A stretch of DNA of 64,000 nt. Source: Bacteroidota bacterium. GTDB lineage: Bacteria > Bacteroidota > Bacteroidia > Chitinophagales > Chitinophagaceae. The DNA lies in assembly GCA_020161435.1 (NCBI GenBank), contig JAIUNV010000006.1, positions 204,672 to 268,671 on the forward strand, given 5' to 3'. Each line of letters opens with the position of its first letter. The stretch's first letter is position 1. A program made the translations under genes and the position numbers. Below the pieces are notes generated by a model, which did not search any database, was not told the origin of the DNA, and saw only the letters and a program-made list of their open reading frames with translations. This document shows, piece by piece, positions 1 through 7,868 of the stretch.

Positions 1-411
1 GGCGAACGGGGTGGCTATGCTGGTGATCTGCGGGTGCTGATTGAAGAAGAACCCCATGCAGAACTGCACCGCGATGGATTGAACGTGGCTTACGAGTTAT
101 ATGTTTCTTTCCCCGATGCGGTGTTTGGCACCGAAGTACAGGTGCCGACCATTGATGGTAAGGCCAAAATCAAAATACCAGCCGGTACGCAGAGTGGTAA
201 AATTTTCCGCCTCAAAGGCAAAGGTTTCCCCAGCTTGCAGAGCTACGAAAAAGGCGACCAGCTCATTCATGTAAATGTGTGGACGCCACAGCATGTAAGC
301 AGCGAAGAAAAAGCCATGTTGGAAAAAATGAATGGCAGTCAAAACTTTCAACCTGCACCAGATAAAAACAGCAAATCCTTCTTCCAGAAAGTGAAGGAAA
401 TGTTTGAATAA
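1..411 (+). CDS. dnaJ: Chaperone DnaJ, C-terminal part (5' end outside window)
   Basis: DnaJ is the J-domain co-chaperone that hands unfolded proteins to DnaK and stimulates its ATPase. Only the last 136 residues are present, and the reading frame is open from base 1. The visible part is the second half of the C-terminal substrate-binding region: it opens with GERGGYAGDL, then carries VPTIDGKAKIKIPAGTQSG and FRLKGKGFP, a block characteristic of DnaJ. It ends in a charged tail (FFQKVKEMFE). The J domain and zinc fingers would lie left of the window, so DnaJ versus CbpA rests on the closeness of the C-terminal block. A hairpin terminator follows the stop codon. Confidence 0.9.
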   Translation, partial: GERGGYAGDLRVLIEEEPHAELHRDGLNVAYELYVSFPDAVFGTEVQVPTIDGKAKIKIPAGTQSGKIFRLKGKGFPSLQSYEKGDQLIHVNVWTPQHVSSEEKAMLEKMNGSQNFQPAPDKNSKSFFQKVKEMFE

Positions 412-432
412 CGGAACTGTATTTCAGTAATC

Positions 433-466
433 AATAGCCATCCAAAAAGGGTGGCTATTTTGTTTT
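433..466 (+). terminator. Terminator after dnaJ
   Basis: An 11-bp stem (AATAGCCATCC at 433-443 with GGGTGGCTATT at 449-459, one G-T pair) with an AAAAA loop is followed by a T-rich run. It overlaps the last codons of the convergent VWA gene, whose stop is at 455-457, so it probably separates the two convergent transcripts. Confidence 0.8.
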
Positions 467-2260
467 CCGCTTTTTGCGCCAGCGCTGTTGAATGGGTGCT
501 GGATTGTACACCTGTTGTGTTTTCTGCAGCAATTGTAAAAAGCCTGCATCCGATTTGTTCTCGGCGGCAAAGCATTGTGCAGCCAGCGTCATCACATCTG
601 TAAAAGATACGGGCTGTTGTGGCGTAGCCTGGCGGAGCAACTGACCGTACCAGGCCAGGGTTGTTGCTTTTTTAAACGTGGCATCTGCCAACGGCAAAGC
701 CATTGGGGCTGCAGTAAATGGAATGTTGTGGGCAATCTGCACACTATCCCGCAGCAGGCATTTGTATTGCAATTCCCAAGAGCCTTGCAGCGGCGTTTGA
801 ATACTGGCATTGCCCTTGGGTACAATTTCCAGCATGGCCACTATGGTTTGGCCAGAGCCAATGTTGGCGCCATTCAATAATAGTGTGTTGTTGGCCAAAG
901 CCTGCCGCCTGTTGTCGTAGCCAACGAGCTTGTATTGCTGCACCACGCTGCTGTCGAAATACACATGAATGCTGGCGTCGGCGGCTACATGGTAGAGGTT
1001 CTCCGTCAGCTCTTGCACCATCACTTTTTGCGCTTCTTCTTCGGTATCGAGGTAGGCAAAATTGCCATTGCCCATTTTGGCCAACACTTCAATTTTACTG
1101 TCTTTATAGTTGCCCATGCCTACACCCAAACAACTGAGTGTGACTCCGGTATGTCTGTATGCTTTGATGAGTCTTTCCAGTGCTTCATCTTCTGTAATGC
1201 CCATGTTGAAATCGCCATCGGTAGCCAGTATCACTTTGTTTACCCCGCTATCCAGTGCATTGGTCGTAGCAAGTTCATACGCCAGTTGAATGCCATTGGA
1301 ACCTGCTGTGGCGCCACCCGCAATGAGTGCATCAATAGCTGCACGTATGCTGTCTTTATACTTCCCCGAAACGGGTGGCAACATAATGCCCGGCGAACCG
1401 CCGTAAGTGACAATAGCAACCCTGTCTTGCGGCCGCAAATGCTCCACCAGTTTTTTAAAACCATTCTTCAACAATGGCAGGCGGTTGTTTTCTTCCATGG
1501 AGCCACTGTTATCAATAAGAAAAACCATGTTGGCCGGGGGCAAATTTTCTACGGGAATTTTTGGCGCTACCACATTCAGCATCAACAACAAATGGCTGGC
1601 ATTCCATGGGCAAACGGATAATGCCGATGCCATGCCCATGCTGCTGTCGCCGGGTTGTGCCTGTGGCAATTGAAGATTAAAGTAATTCCAGAGTTCTTCG
1701 ATACGTACGGCATTGGGCGGTACCTGTGTGCTGTGGGTGATGAACCGCCGGATATTGCTATACGATGCATGGTTGTTGTTGGGCACAAAACCAACGGATG
1801 GAAACGCATTTGTATTGGTGAAATGATTGGGCACAATTTCGTTGTACGATTCGCCATTGCCCGTGGCTATTTCCGGAGCATGTTGTTTTTGCTGTGGCGC
1901 CATGCTCAGGCTCGATAGTCTGCTTTCCAGTTTAGCTTTTTGCAGCATGGTAGCGTTGTATCGAAGCACAACCTGCTGGTATTTGCCGTGCATCAATACT
2001 ATTTGCGTAGTGTCAAAACCTTCTGCGTAGCAGGTGGCGGTATCTGTAGCTACAAATGCAGAAATGCCAAACTCGCCACCACTGCCGGCCTGATACAGCA
2101 ATTGATTGCTGCGCAGTTTGATGTTGACAAAAGGTATGAGGGTGCCGGTGCTGTCTTTGAAACCACCTGTAAAATAGAATGACTGTGCATGGCTCACGGC
2201 GGGGCAGAGGAGCAGGCACAGCAAAGCGCATTTACCGATATGTTGCAGGTAGTGTAGCAT
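455..2260 (-). CDS. Secreted von Willebrand factor A (YfbK-type) domain protein
   Basis: A secreted protein of about 601 residues. The start is placed at the ATG at 2260, where MLHYLQ opens a signal peptide ending near SHAQS; a start 8 codons upstream is also open. After the signal comes a short beta-sandwich resembling the carboxypeptidase regulatory-like domain (about residues 27-105). A linker follows, then the YfbK-type N-terminal segment (PPNAVRIEELWNYF), and a VWA domain from about residue 245 to 430 with a metal-ion-dependent adhesion site DNSGS and a conserved ATDGDFN block. VWA domains bind ligands through a metal ion. The ligand is unknown, and nothing around it points to a pathway. 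Confidence 0.8.
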   Translation of the reverse strand: MLHYLQHIGKCALLCLLLCPAVSHAQSFYFTGGFKDSTGTLIPFVNIKLRSNQLLYQAGSGGEFGISAFVATDTATCYAEGFDTTQIVLMHGKYQQVVLRYNATMLQKAKLESRLSSLSMAPQQKQHAPEIATGNGESYNEIVPNHFTNTNAFPSVGFVPNNNHASYSNIRRFITHSTQVPPNAVRIEELWNYFNLQLPQAQPGDSSMGMASALSVCPWNASHLLLMLNVVAPKIPVENLPPANMVFLIDNSGSMEENNRLPLLKNGFKKLVEHLRPQDRVAIVTYGGSPGIMLPPVSGKYKDSIRAAIDALIAGGATAGSNGIQLAYELATTNALDSGVNKVILATDGDFNMGITEDEALERLIKAYRHTGVTLSCLGVGMGNYKDSKIEVLAKMGNGNFAYLDTEEEAQKVMVQELTENLYHVAADASIHVYFDSSVVQQYKLVGYDNRRQALANNTLLLNGANIGSGQTIVAMLEIVPKGNASIQTPLQGSWELQYKCLLRDSVQIAHNIPFTAAPMALPLADATFKKATTLAWYGQLLRQATPQQPVSFTDVMTLAAQCFAAENKSDAGFLQLLQKTQQVYNPAPIQQRWRKKRKTK

Positions 2261-2320
2261 GATGGCACAGCGGTACCACGGCATTTCTTCAGTACCTACA
2301 ACGTAGCGGCCGTGGTTTTA

Positions 2321-2860
2321 TTAGTCTTTCAGCTGATAAATTTCAGGCAAATTGCGGCCAAAACCATCATAATCAAGGCCATAGCCTACCACAAATTTGT
2401 TGGGGATGGTGATGCCGATGTATTTCAGGTCGAGGGGATGCACCTGGGCCTCGGGCTTGTGCAGCAGGGTACAAATAGACAAGCTGGCGGGCTGCTGGTG
2501 TTCTATTTCGGGCAGAAATGCCGACAGAGTTTTGCCGGTATCTACAATGTCTTCGAGGATAATAACGTGCCGGTTTTTAATCACTGTATCCAAACCGATA
2601 GCCGTAATCACATGGCCGCTGCTCTTGGTGCCCTTGTAAGAAGCCAGTTTGATAAAACAGATTTCAGCCGGAAAGTCGAGCTTCTTAAACAGGTCGGAAG
2701 AAAACATGAAAGAGCCGTTCAGGATGGCAATAAACAACGGCGTTTTGTCGCCATAGTCTGCTTTGATTTGTGCCGCCAGCGTAGCAATACTTGCATCAAT
2801 GGTTTCGGCATCCAAAAAGGGTACAAACGATTTATCGAGAACCTGAACGCTGGCAGACAT
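2321..2860 (-). CDS. hpt: Hypoxanthine phosphoribosyltransferase
   Basis: Purine salvage enzyme that joins hypoxanthine or guanine to PRPP to give IMP or GMP. The 179 residues match the family's usual length. The PRPP-binding loop is visible as IILEDIVDTGKTL at about residues 98-110. The upstream pyrophosphate-loop region (ILNGSFMFSSDLF) and a KLASYKGT segment are also present, and a conserved aromatic/aspartate block (VGYGLDYDGFGRNLP) closes the protein. The gene is transcribed on the minus strand, between the VWA protein and the glucosaminidase gene, with short spacers on both sides. Confidence 0.95.
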   Translation of the reverse strand: MSASVQVLDKSFVPFLDAETIDASIATLAAQIKADYGDKTPLFIAILNGSFMFSSDLFKKLDFPAEICFIKLASYKGTKSSGHVITAIGLDTVIKNRHVIILEDIVDTGKTLSAFLPEIEHQQPASLSICTLLHKPEAQVHPLDLKYIGITIPNKFVVGYGLDYDGFGRNLPEIYQLKD

Positions 2861-2937
2861 AACGGCTGAGTTTTAAAGCGGCGAAAGTACGACCCCACCC
2901 GCCATCAGCAAAAAGAACTGCGGGCAAAGCAGTACAC

Positions 2938-4011
2938 TTATTTGCTACGTACAGTGCTGTTAGTCGCTGGCTGCAGCAATACTTTGGTGCCGGCAGCCAA
3001 TGGTTCGTTGGCGTTAAGCTTGTTCCACTCTTGCAGTTGTGCCAGCCGGATGCCCTCTGTTTGGCTGATGTGCCACAAGGTTTGGCCTGTGTTGCTGGTC
3101 ACAAATGGCTTGTCGGATTTTTTCTTTTTTCGCTCAACAAACAGCAGTTGTGCCTGCGGCAAAATATCGGTGCGGGCCATGTCGTTGAACTGGAGCAAAT
3201 CTGCCAATGCCAAATTGTTGCTGGCAGCAATGGCCAGCAGGCTGGTGCCAGCCTCGGCCCACATTACCTTGGTTTCATTAATGTAAAAATAGCCGGACGG
3301 ATAAGCTGTACTGGGGGCTACAGCAGCTGTTGGTTTTGAAGGGGCAGGTTCGTTGTTTACCTCAGGTGCAGCAGGCTTGGCTACCACTGGCACTACTACT
3401 TGCTCCACCACTGCCGGTTTGGGCTCTACTTTTTCTTCGCTGGCGGGTATTGCTACTGCGGGTGTTACAGGCGCAGGTATATTATTTTGCAAAGCCAATG
3501 CAGTAATGCTCTGCAGGTTGTTTTCTTCAATCACTTTTATGAGCTGTGCCACATACCTCGGGTTGGTAGCATAGCCCGCTTTTTTCAAACCTTCGGCCCA
3601 GCCTTTGTAATCATTTACGTCGAGGGTAAACAGGGCCGCATAACGACCATTGGCTTTCAGAAAGTTGGAGTGGTCGCGGTACGATTCTTCAGCAGAGGCA
3701 TAAGCCCGGAAGCATTCGCCACGGGCATCATCATCGTGGTACACTTTATCGCCTGTCCAGGTGGCTTTGCATTTAATACCGAAATGATTGTTGCTGCGGC
3801 TTACCAAATCGCCTTTGCCGGCACCGCTTTCCAGCAGGCCCTGTGCCAGCTTGATGGACGCCGGTACGCCGGTGCGTTGTTGTTCGGCTATGGCAAGAGG
3901 GGCGTAGGTGTCAATGTATTGTTGATAGGCCGCATCTTGTGCCACGGCCCCACAAATGGTGAGTGTAAAAAATAGTGTTACAATTCCTTTTTTCAATTTC
4001 CTCATACTCAT
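2938..4011 (-). CDS. Glucosaminidase (FlgJ-type) with two LysM domains, secreted
   Basis: A predicted exported peptidoglycan hydrolase of 357 residues. A signal peptide (cleavage near AVAQD) is followed by a mannosyl-glycoprotein endo-beta-N-acetylglucosaminidase-type domain at about residues 28-170. That domain includes KLAQGLLESGAGKGDL, with the likely catalytic glutamate, and NNHFGIKCK. A proline- and alanine-rich linker (about 180-235) leads to two LysM-like peptidoglycan-binding repeats (about 245-295 and 305-350), the second reading GQTLWHISQTEGIRLAQLQEWN. It probably cleaves the glycan strand during wall remodelling. The start could also be the ATG two codons downstream. Confidence 0.88.
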   Translation of the reverse strand: MSMRKLKKGIVTLFFTLTICGAVAQDAAYQQYIDTYAPLAIAEQQRTGVPASIKLAQGLLESGAGKGDLVSRSNNHFGIKCKATWTGDKVYHDDDARGECFRAYASAEESYRDHSNFLKANGRYAALFTLDVNDYKGWAEGLKKAGYATNPRYVAQLIKVIEENNLQSITALALQNNIPAPVTPAVAIPASEEKVEPKPAVVEQVVVPVVAKPAAPEVNNEPAPSKPTAAVAPSTAYPSGYFYINETKVMWAEAGTSLLAIAASNNLALADLLQFNDMARTDILPQAQLLFVERKKKKSDKPFVTSNTGQTLWHISQTEGIRLAQLQEWNKLNANEPLAAGTKVLLQPATNSTVRSK

Positions 4012-4132
4012 GCTTTTCTGGCGGCAAAATAAGTGCCAATTCTACAAACGAGGGCAAACTACCTCATGAAGAGGGATGAGAGGTGCAGCTTTTATACACG
4101 ACAAGCCGAATACCGTGGAAAGCGGCGGATGT

Positions 4133-5626
4133 TTATTTGCCCTTGCATCGTTCCAAACCTGCCTTGGCCCGCTGTTCTATCGATTCTTCATAATCGTGGT
4201 TTTGCATGTCCATGGCTTTTTGAAAATATGCCCGGGCTTTACCAAACTGCCCGGTTTTTTCGCAAATCATGCCGGCCTGCAATGCTGACCGGGCAGCATA
4301 ATACTCAGTCCGTAGGCTGCCCTGAGCGATGGTATAATCGTAGGCTTTCAGGGCACGGTCGTCGTAACCGAGATCGTCGTAAATGCGGCCGAGCCGATAG
4401 GCAAATTCCAACCTTTCGGCCACATCGGCAAAGTCGTTGGCACTTTTGCCTTCCAGAAGCTGGTAAGCTTCCTGGCTGTAGCCCCCGTCCGATAACAGCC
4501 TGGCTTTCAGCAGCATGGGGTTGGGCAATACCTGTGCCTTGGCTTCTTTCATGGCTCTTTTATCAGCATCAGCCAGCGTATTTCCTTTGGCTATCACCTG
4601 CTGCATACAAAACCGGTATTGTGGCATATTGCCTTGTAAAAAGTAGTGGTAACCCAACTTCAGCCAGGCATCTTTTACATAAAAACTGCCTTTGAAATGC
4701 TGCAAAAAACGAAGGAAGTACACATGGGCGTCTGCTTCCAGATGAAACAGTTTTGCGTAAGCCATTTCAAAATCCCAAACGGGAGTGATGAGGTAGTCGG
4801 CCGATTGCTTACGTTGCTGAATAATAACCTGGGTAGTGCGGCTGCGTTTATTGGTGAGGTGCAGGTTGGCCGCCATGTAAGCAAACAAGTGATTGTTCAC
4901 CAGGTCGAGCTGCTGTTGCTCAATAAAAGCCATAGCTTCTTCGGGCTGGTTGAGCAGGTAGTTTTGCAGGTAGCAGTGGTAAAAAATACCTTCTTGCCGA
5001 AAGAGTTTGCCCCAGTAATCATTGGCTTGCAAAAACTGATGGAGCTGAAGCTGCCCTTGTTGCATGGTTCCGCTAAGGCCCATAACACTGCTTAGCCAGC
5101 GCATACTTTTGGGTATGGTGGATGCCACCATTTCCATGGGGCCAGTTATCATGTTGTTGGGCGAAAAACCCGGAAATTTTTCTTTGTTATCGTGGGCAAG
5201 TTTAAAAGCATCTCTAAAGTCCCAGCCGGCAGCCCATTTTTGGTTGAACTTAATATGGATGGCTGCCCATTGCAGGTGTACAATGGCTTGGGAAAAAAGG
5301 CGGAGTGGCGATGTTTTGGGTGCGGTGGCTAATCGCTCCAACCGCTGGCTGCGCAGTGGTTTAGCCCTGTCGTAGGCTGCTTTTTCTTCATTAAAAAAGA
5401 GGGTGAAAAAGTCGATGTAATTATCGAGCAGCACGGTGGCGAGGTTGTTGGGGTCGGCAGCTTTTTCGGCTGCAATCAACTTAATGGCGGGTTGCAACCG
5501 AAGGGCAATGATGTGCTGATAGGCTTGATAGCACCGGTCGTTGAACCGGAAATCTTGCTGGGCTTGCCCCGGCAAAAAGGTCAGTAAAAAAATGAAGCTA
5601 TAAATGGCCTGTAGAAAAATCCTCAC
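4133..5626 (-). CDS. Exported TPR-like protein of unknown function
   Basis: The frame is open from 5689, but that longer form would translate through a terminator hairpin at 5643-5673. A GTG at 5626 begins a good signal peptide (hydrophobic IYSFIFLLTFLPGQAQ), so this start is preferred and gives about 497 residues. The body is helical. Its C-terminal quarter has tetratricopeptide-like pairs (AYRLGRIYDDLGYDDRALKAY, then AGMICEKTGQFGKARAYFQKAM), which usually hold protein-protein contacts. Several segments are rich in aromatic residues. No catalytic motif is recognised, and the function is unknown. Confidence 0.7.
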   Translation of the reverse strand: MRIFLQAIYSFIFLLTFLPGQAQQDFRFNDRCYQAYQHIIALRLQPAIKLIAAEKAADPNNLATVLLDNYIDFFTLFFNEEKAAYDRAKPLRSQRLERLATAPKTSPLRLFSQAIVHLQWAAIHIKFNQKWAAGWDFRDAFKLAHDNKEKFPGFSPNNMITGPMEMVASTIPKSMRWLSSVMGLSGTMQQGQLQLHQFLQANDYWGKLFRQEGIFYHCYLQNYLLNQPEEAMAFIEQQQLDLVNNHLFAYMAANLHLTNKRSRTTQVIIQQRKQSADYLITPVWDFEMAYAKLFHLEADAHVYFLRFLQHFKGSFYVKDAWLKLGYHYFLQGNMPQYRFCMQQVIAKGNTLADADKRAMKEAKAQVLPNPMLLKARLLSDGGYSQEAYQLLEGKSANDFADVAERLEFAYRLGRIYDDLGYDDRALKAYDYTIAQGSLRTEYYAARSALQAGMICEKTGQFGKARAYFQKAMDMQNHDYEESIEQRAKAGLERCKGK

Positions 5627-5641
5627 CCTGCAAAGAAAACA

Positions 5642-5674
5642 AAAAAGCGAAGCCCACGTGGAACTTCGCTTTTG
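5642..5674 (-). terminator. Terminator after the zinc-ribbon gene
   Basis: A 10-bp perfect stem AAAAGCGAAG (5643-5652) / CTTCGCTTTT (5664-5673) encloses a second small palindrome (CCACGTGG). On the minus strand it runs into a T-rich tract. It lies just past the stop of the zinc-ribbon gene at 5694 and helps place the downstream gene's start at 5626. Confidence 0.8.
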
Positions 5675-5693
5675 ATATAGTTGGGCCAAAGGC

Positions 5694-6449
5694 TTATTTA
5701 ATTTCGATGCTATCGTTGGTCTCCTGATCTACGAGGATGCGGCCGCAGTTTTCGCACACAATAATTTTTTTGTGCTGGCGAATTTCGCTTTGGCGCTGCG
5801 GGGGCACAGCATTAAAGCAACCGCCGCAGGCATCACGCAGTACGGGTACCACGGCCAGGCCATTGCGGTAGTTAGAGCGGATGCGGTCGTAAGAAGCCAA
5901 CAGGCGTTCTTCAACCTTGCCACGGGCTTCGTTGGCAAGACCTTGATAATGAAGCTCTTCTTTTTCAGTATCTGCAATAATTTTTTCGAGTTCGCCTTTT
6001 TTGGCAGCCAGTGTACCCTCTTTGGTTTGAATAGCTTTATTGGCGCTATCGAGTCGGCGGGCTTTTTCCTGCAGTTCTTCCTGAGCGTCTTTGATGTGCT
6101 TTTCAGCCAGTTTTACTTCCAGCTGCTGCATCTCAATTTCTTTATTGATGGCTTCGAATTCGCGGCTGTTTTTTACGTTGTTGCTCTGAGCTTCATACTT
6201 TTTGATGAGCTCTTCAGATTCAACAATGCTGGCTTTTTTCTGGTCAACAAATTCGTTGATGCCATTAATTTCTTCTTCGATGCGGGTACGGCGGTGATGC
6301 AAACCCTGCAGTTCATCTTCCAAATCGGCTACTTCCATAGGAAGTTCGCCCTTGAGGATGCTCATTTCGTCGAGCTTAGATTCAATCTTTTGGAGTCTTA
6401 CCAGCGATGCGAGTTTTTCCTGAACCGAAAAATCCTTAACAGTGGCCAT
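5694..6449 (-). CDS. Coiled-coil protein with C4-type zinc ribbon
   Basis: A protein of 251 residues. A long, heptad-like coiled coil fills about residues 15-185, rich in Glu, Lys and Leu. It is followed by a C-terminal zinc ribbon formed by CGGC (around 208-211) and CENC (around 232-235). This architecture is conserved across many bacteria, including the chlamydial CdsZ type, and is thought to act as a scaffold or in nucleic-acid binding; the molecular role is not settled. It sits immediately downstream of the Nif3-like gene on the same strand, 46 bases away, a neighbourhood I recall as common in Bacteroidota. Its own terminator follows. Confidence 0.85.
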   Translation of the reverse strand: MATVKDFSVQEKLASLVRLQKIESKLDEMSILKGELPMEVADLEDELQGLHHRRTRIEEEINGINEFVDQKKASIVESEELIKKYEAQSNNVKNSREFEAINKEIEMQQLEVKLAEKHIKDAQEELQEKARRLDSANKAIQTKEGTLAAKKGELEKIIADTEKEELHYQGLANEARGKVEERLLASYDRIRSNYRNGLAVVPVLRDACGGCFNAVPPQRQSEIRQHKKIIVCENCGRILVDQETNDSIEIK

Positions 6450-6495
6450 GGATAAATATCAATTTTAATTGAAAATCAGCGAATTGAAACCAAAC

Positions 6496-7602
6496 TCAGG
6501 CAAAGTAACGGACCGGATTGGTTTGTACGGCTGAATGAAGGACGGCAAAGGTAGGGAATTTGGCCTTCAAATATGTGGCCAGCCCTTGTACTGTGTACTG
6601 TTCGCTTTCGTAGTGGCCAATATCGGCCAGTAAAAGGCGGCCATCAGCATCGAAAAACTCGTGGTATTTCACATCGGCGGTTATGAATGCATCAGCGCCG
6701 GCGGCTATGGCAGCACCAGTTAAAAAGCTGCCAGCTCCGCCACACATGGCTATGGTGCGAATGGGCCGGTTGATAAACGGCGTATGCCGGATGATTTGTA
6801 AGCCAAACGCCGTTTTGATGCGCTGCAAAAAATCTGTTTCGGTAATACTGCCAGATAGCTCTCCAATAATACCTGCTCCGGTTTGTGGTAGCTCATTTTG
6901 TAATGAAATCAATTGGTAAGCAGGGGTTTCGTAGGGGTGTGCCTGGTGAAGCGCAGCCATTATTTTGCCCGCCAAATGAGCAGGAACAGCTACTTCTATG
7001 CGGGTTTCCTCCACCCACTCCAGCGGCCCGCCGGCTGCACCAATGGCGGGCTGGGCATTTTCCAACGGACGAAAACTGCCCATGCCTTCGGTATTGAAAC
7101 TGCATTCGGCATATTGGCCAATGGCGCCGGCTCCGGCAGCATACAGTGCTTCTCTCAGCATTGCTGATTGTGCAGCGGGTACATAAGTAATGAGGTATTG
7201 CAAAGTGCCGGGCCGGGGTTGCAGCACCTGCAGGCTTTTGGTTTTGAGGCCTAGCTTTTCAGCCATCCAGTAGTTTACACCAAACTGATAATTATCCAGG
7301 TTGGTATGAATGGCATAAATAGCAATATCGTGTTTGATGGCTTTAATAATGGCTCTTTCGGGGTAGCTGTCGCCGGAAAGTTTTTTTACCCCCCGAAAAA
7401 GGATAGGGTGATGCGCTACTACCAGATTGCAGTTTTTTTCGATGGCTTCTGCAATTACTTCTTCGGTAGCATCGAGGCTACAAATGATACCTGTGCAATT
7501 CCAGGACTTTTTTCCCGTTATGAGACCGGCATTGTCGTAAGACTCTTGCCAGGCAAGCGGCGCCAGTAGTTCTAATTGAAAAAGAATATCGCTGATGAGC
7601 AT
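6496..7602 (-). CDS. Nif3-like dinuclear metal-centre protein (YqfO type)
   Basis: A member of the Nif3/DUF34 family, which forms hexameric rings with two metal ions per subunit; the physiological reaction is unresolved. The open frame begins at 7665, but the ATG at 7602 (MLISDILFQLELLAP) matches the usual family N-terminus and is used here, giving 368 residues. Metal-ligand motifs are visible: HHPILFRG near residue 65, HTNLD near 98, and DIGHYESE near the C-terminus. About 100 extra residues in the middle (the HPYETPAYQL region) correspond to the CutA-like insertion of the longer YqfO subgroup. A TAAGTTTG promoter element lies upstream at 7632-7639. Confidence 0.88.
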   Translation of the reverse strand: MLISDILFQLELLAPLAWQESYDNAGLITGKKSWNCTGIICSLDATEEVIAEAIEKNCNLVVAHHPILFRGVKKLSGDSYPERAIIKAIKHDIAIYAIHTNLDNYQFGVNYWMAEKLGLKTKSLQVLQPRPGTLQYLITYVPAAQSAMLREALYAAGAGAIGQYAECSFNTEGMGSFRPLENAQPAIGAAGGPLEWVEETRIEVAVPAHLAGKIMAALHQAHPYETPAYQLISLQNELPQTGAGIIGELSGSITETDFLQRIKTAFGLQIIRHTPFINRPIRTIAMCGGAGSFLTGAAIAAGADAFITADVKYHEFFDADGRLLLADIGHYESEQYTVQGLATYLKAKFPTFAVLHSAVQTNPVRYFA

Positions 7603-7631
7603 GGTGGTTACAATTGGGTAATGATTGGGTA

Positions 7632-7639
7632 CAAACTTA
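7632..7639 (-). promoter_or_regulatory. Candidate -7 element upstream of the Nif3-like gene
   Basis: On the minus strand the sequence reads TAAGTTTG, an exact match to the Bacteroidota -7 consensus TAnnTTTG, about 30 bases before the ATG at 7602. No clear TTTG upstream element is seen at the usual distance, so this is only a candidate. Confidence 0.4.
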
Positions 7640-7868
7640 GCCAGATTGTAATTGGTTGTCCACATTTAAGCATTGCAGTTTGAGAGCAGTTTTTTTGGCA
7701 GGCAATTTGTAACTTATGAGCAAAAGGTGCAGTGGCTGGCGGGTAAACAAATGTGTACATCTGAATAAACACCCAATAGCAGGCACAAAACCAAAACTAT
7801 CTTGGCAGAGGCTGAGGCATACAATACACAATGGAGGGGCACAGGCACCCGGAGGACGAGGCAAATAC

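Noticed and set aside
5627..5689. Longer N-terminus for the TPR-like protein (start at 5689)
   Set aside because: It would be translated from the terminator hairpin of the upstream gene, and the GTG at 5626 gives a proper signal peptide.
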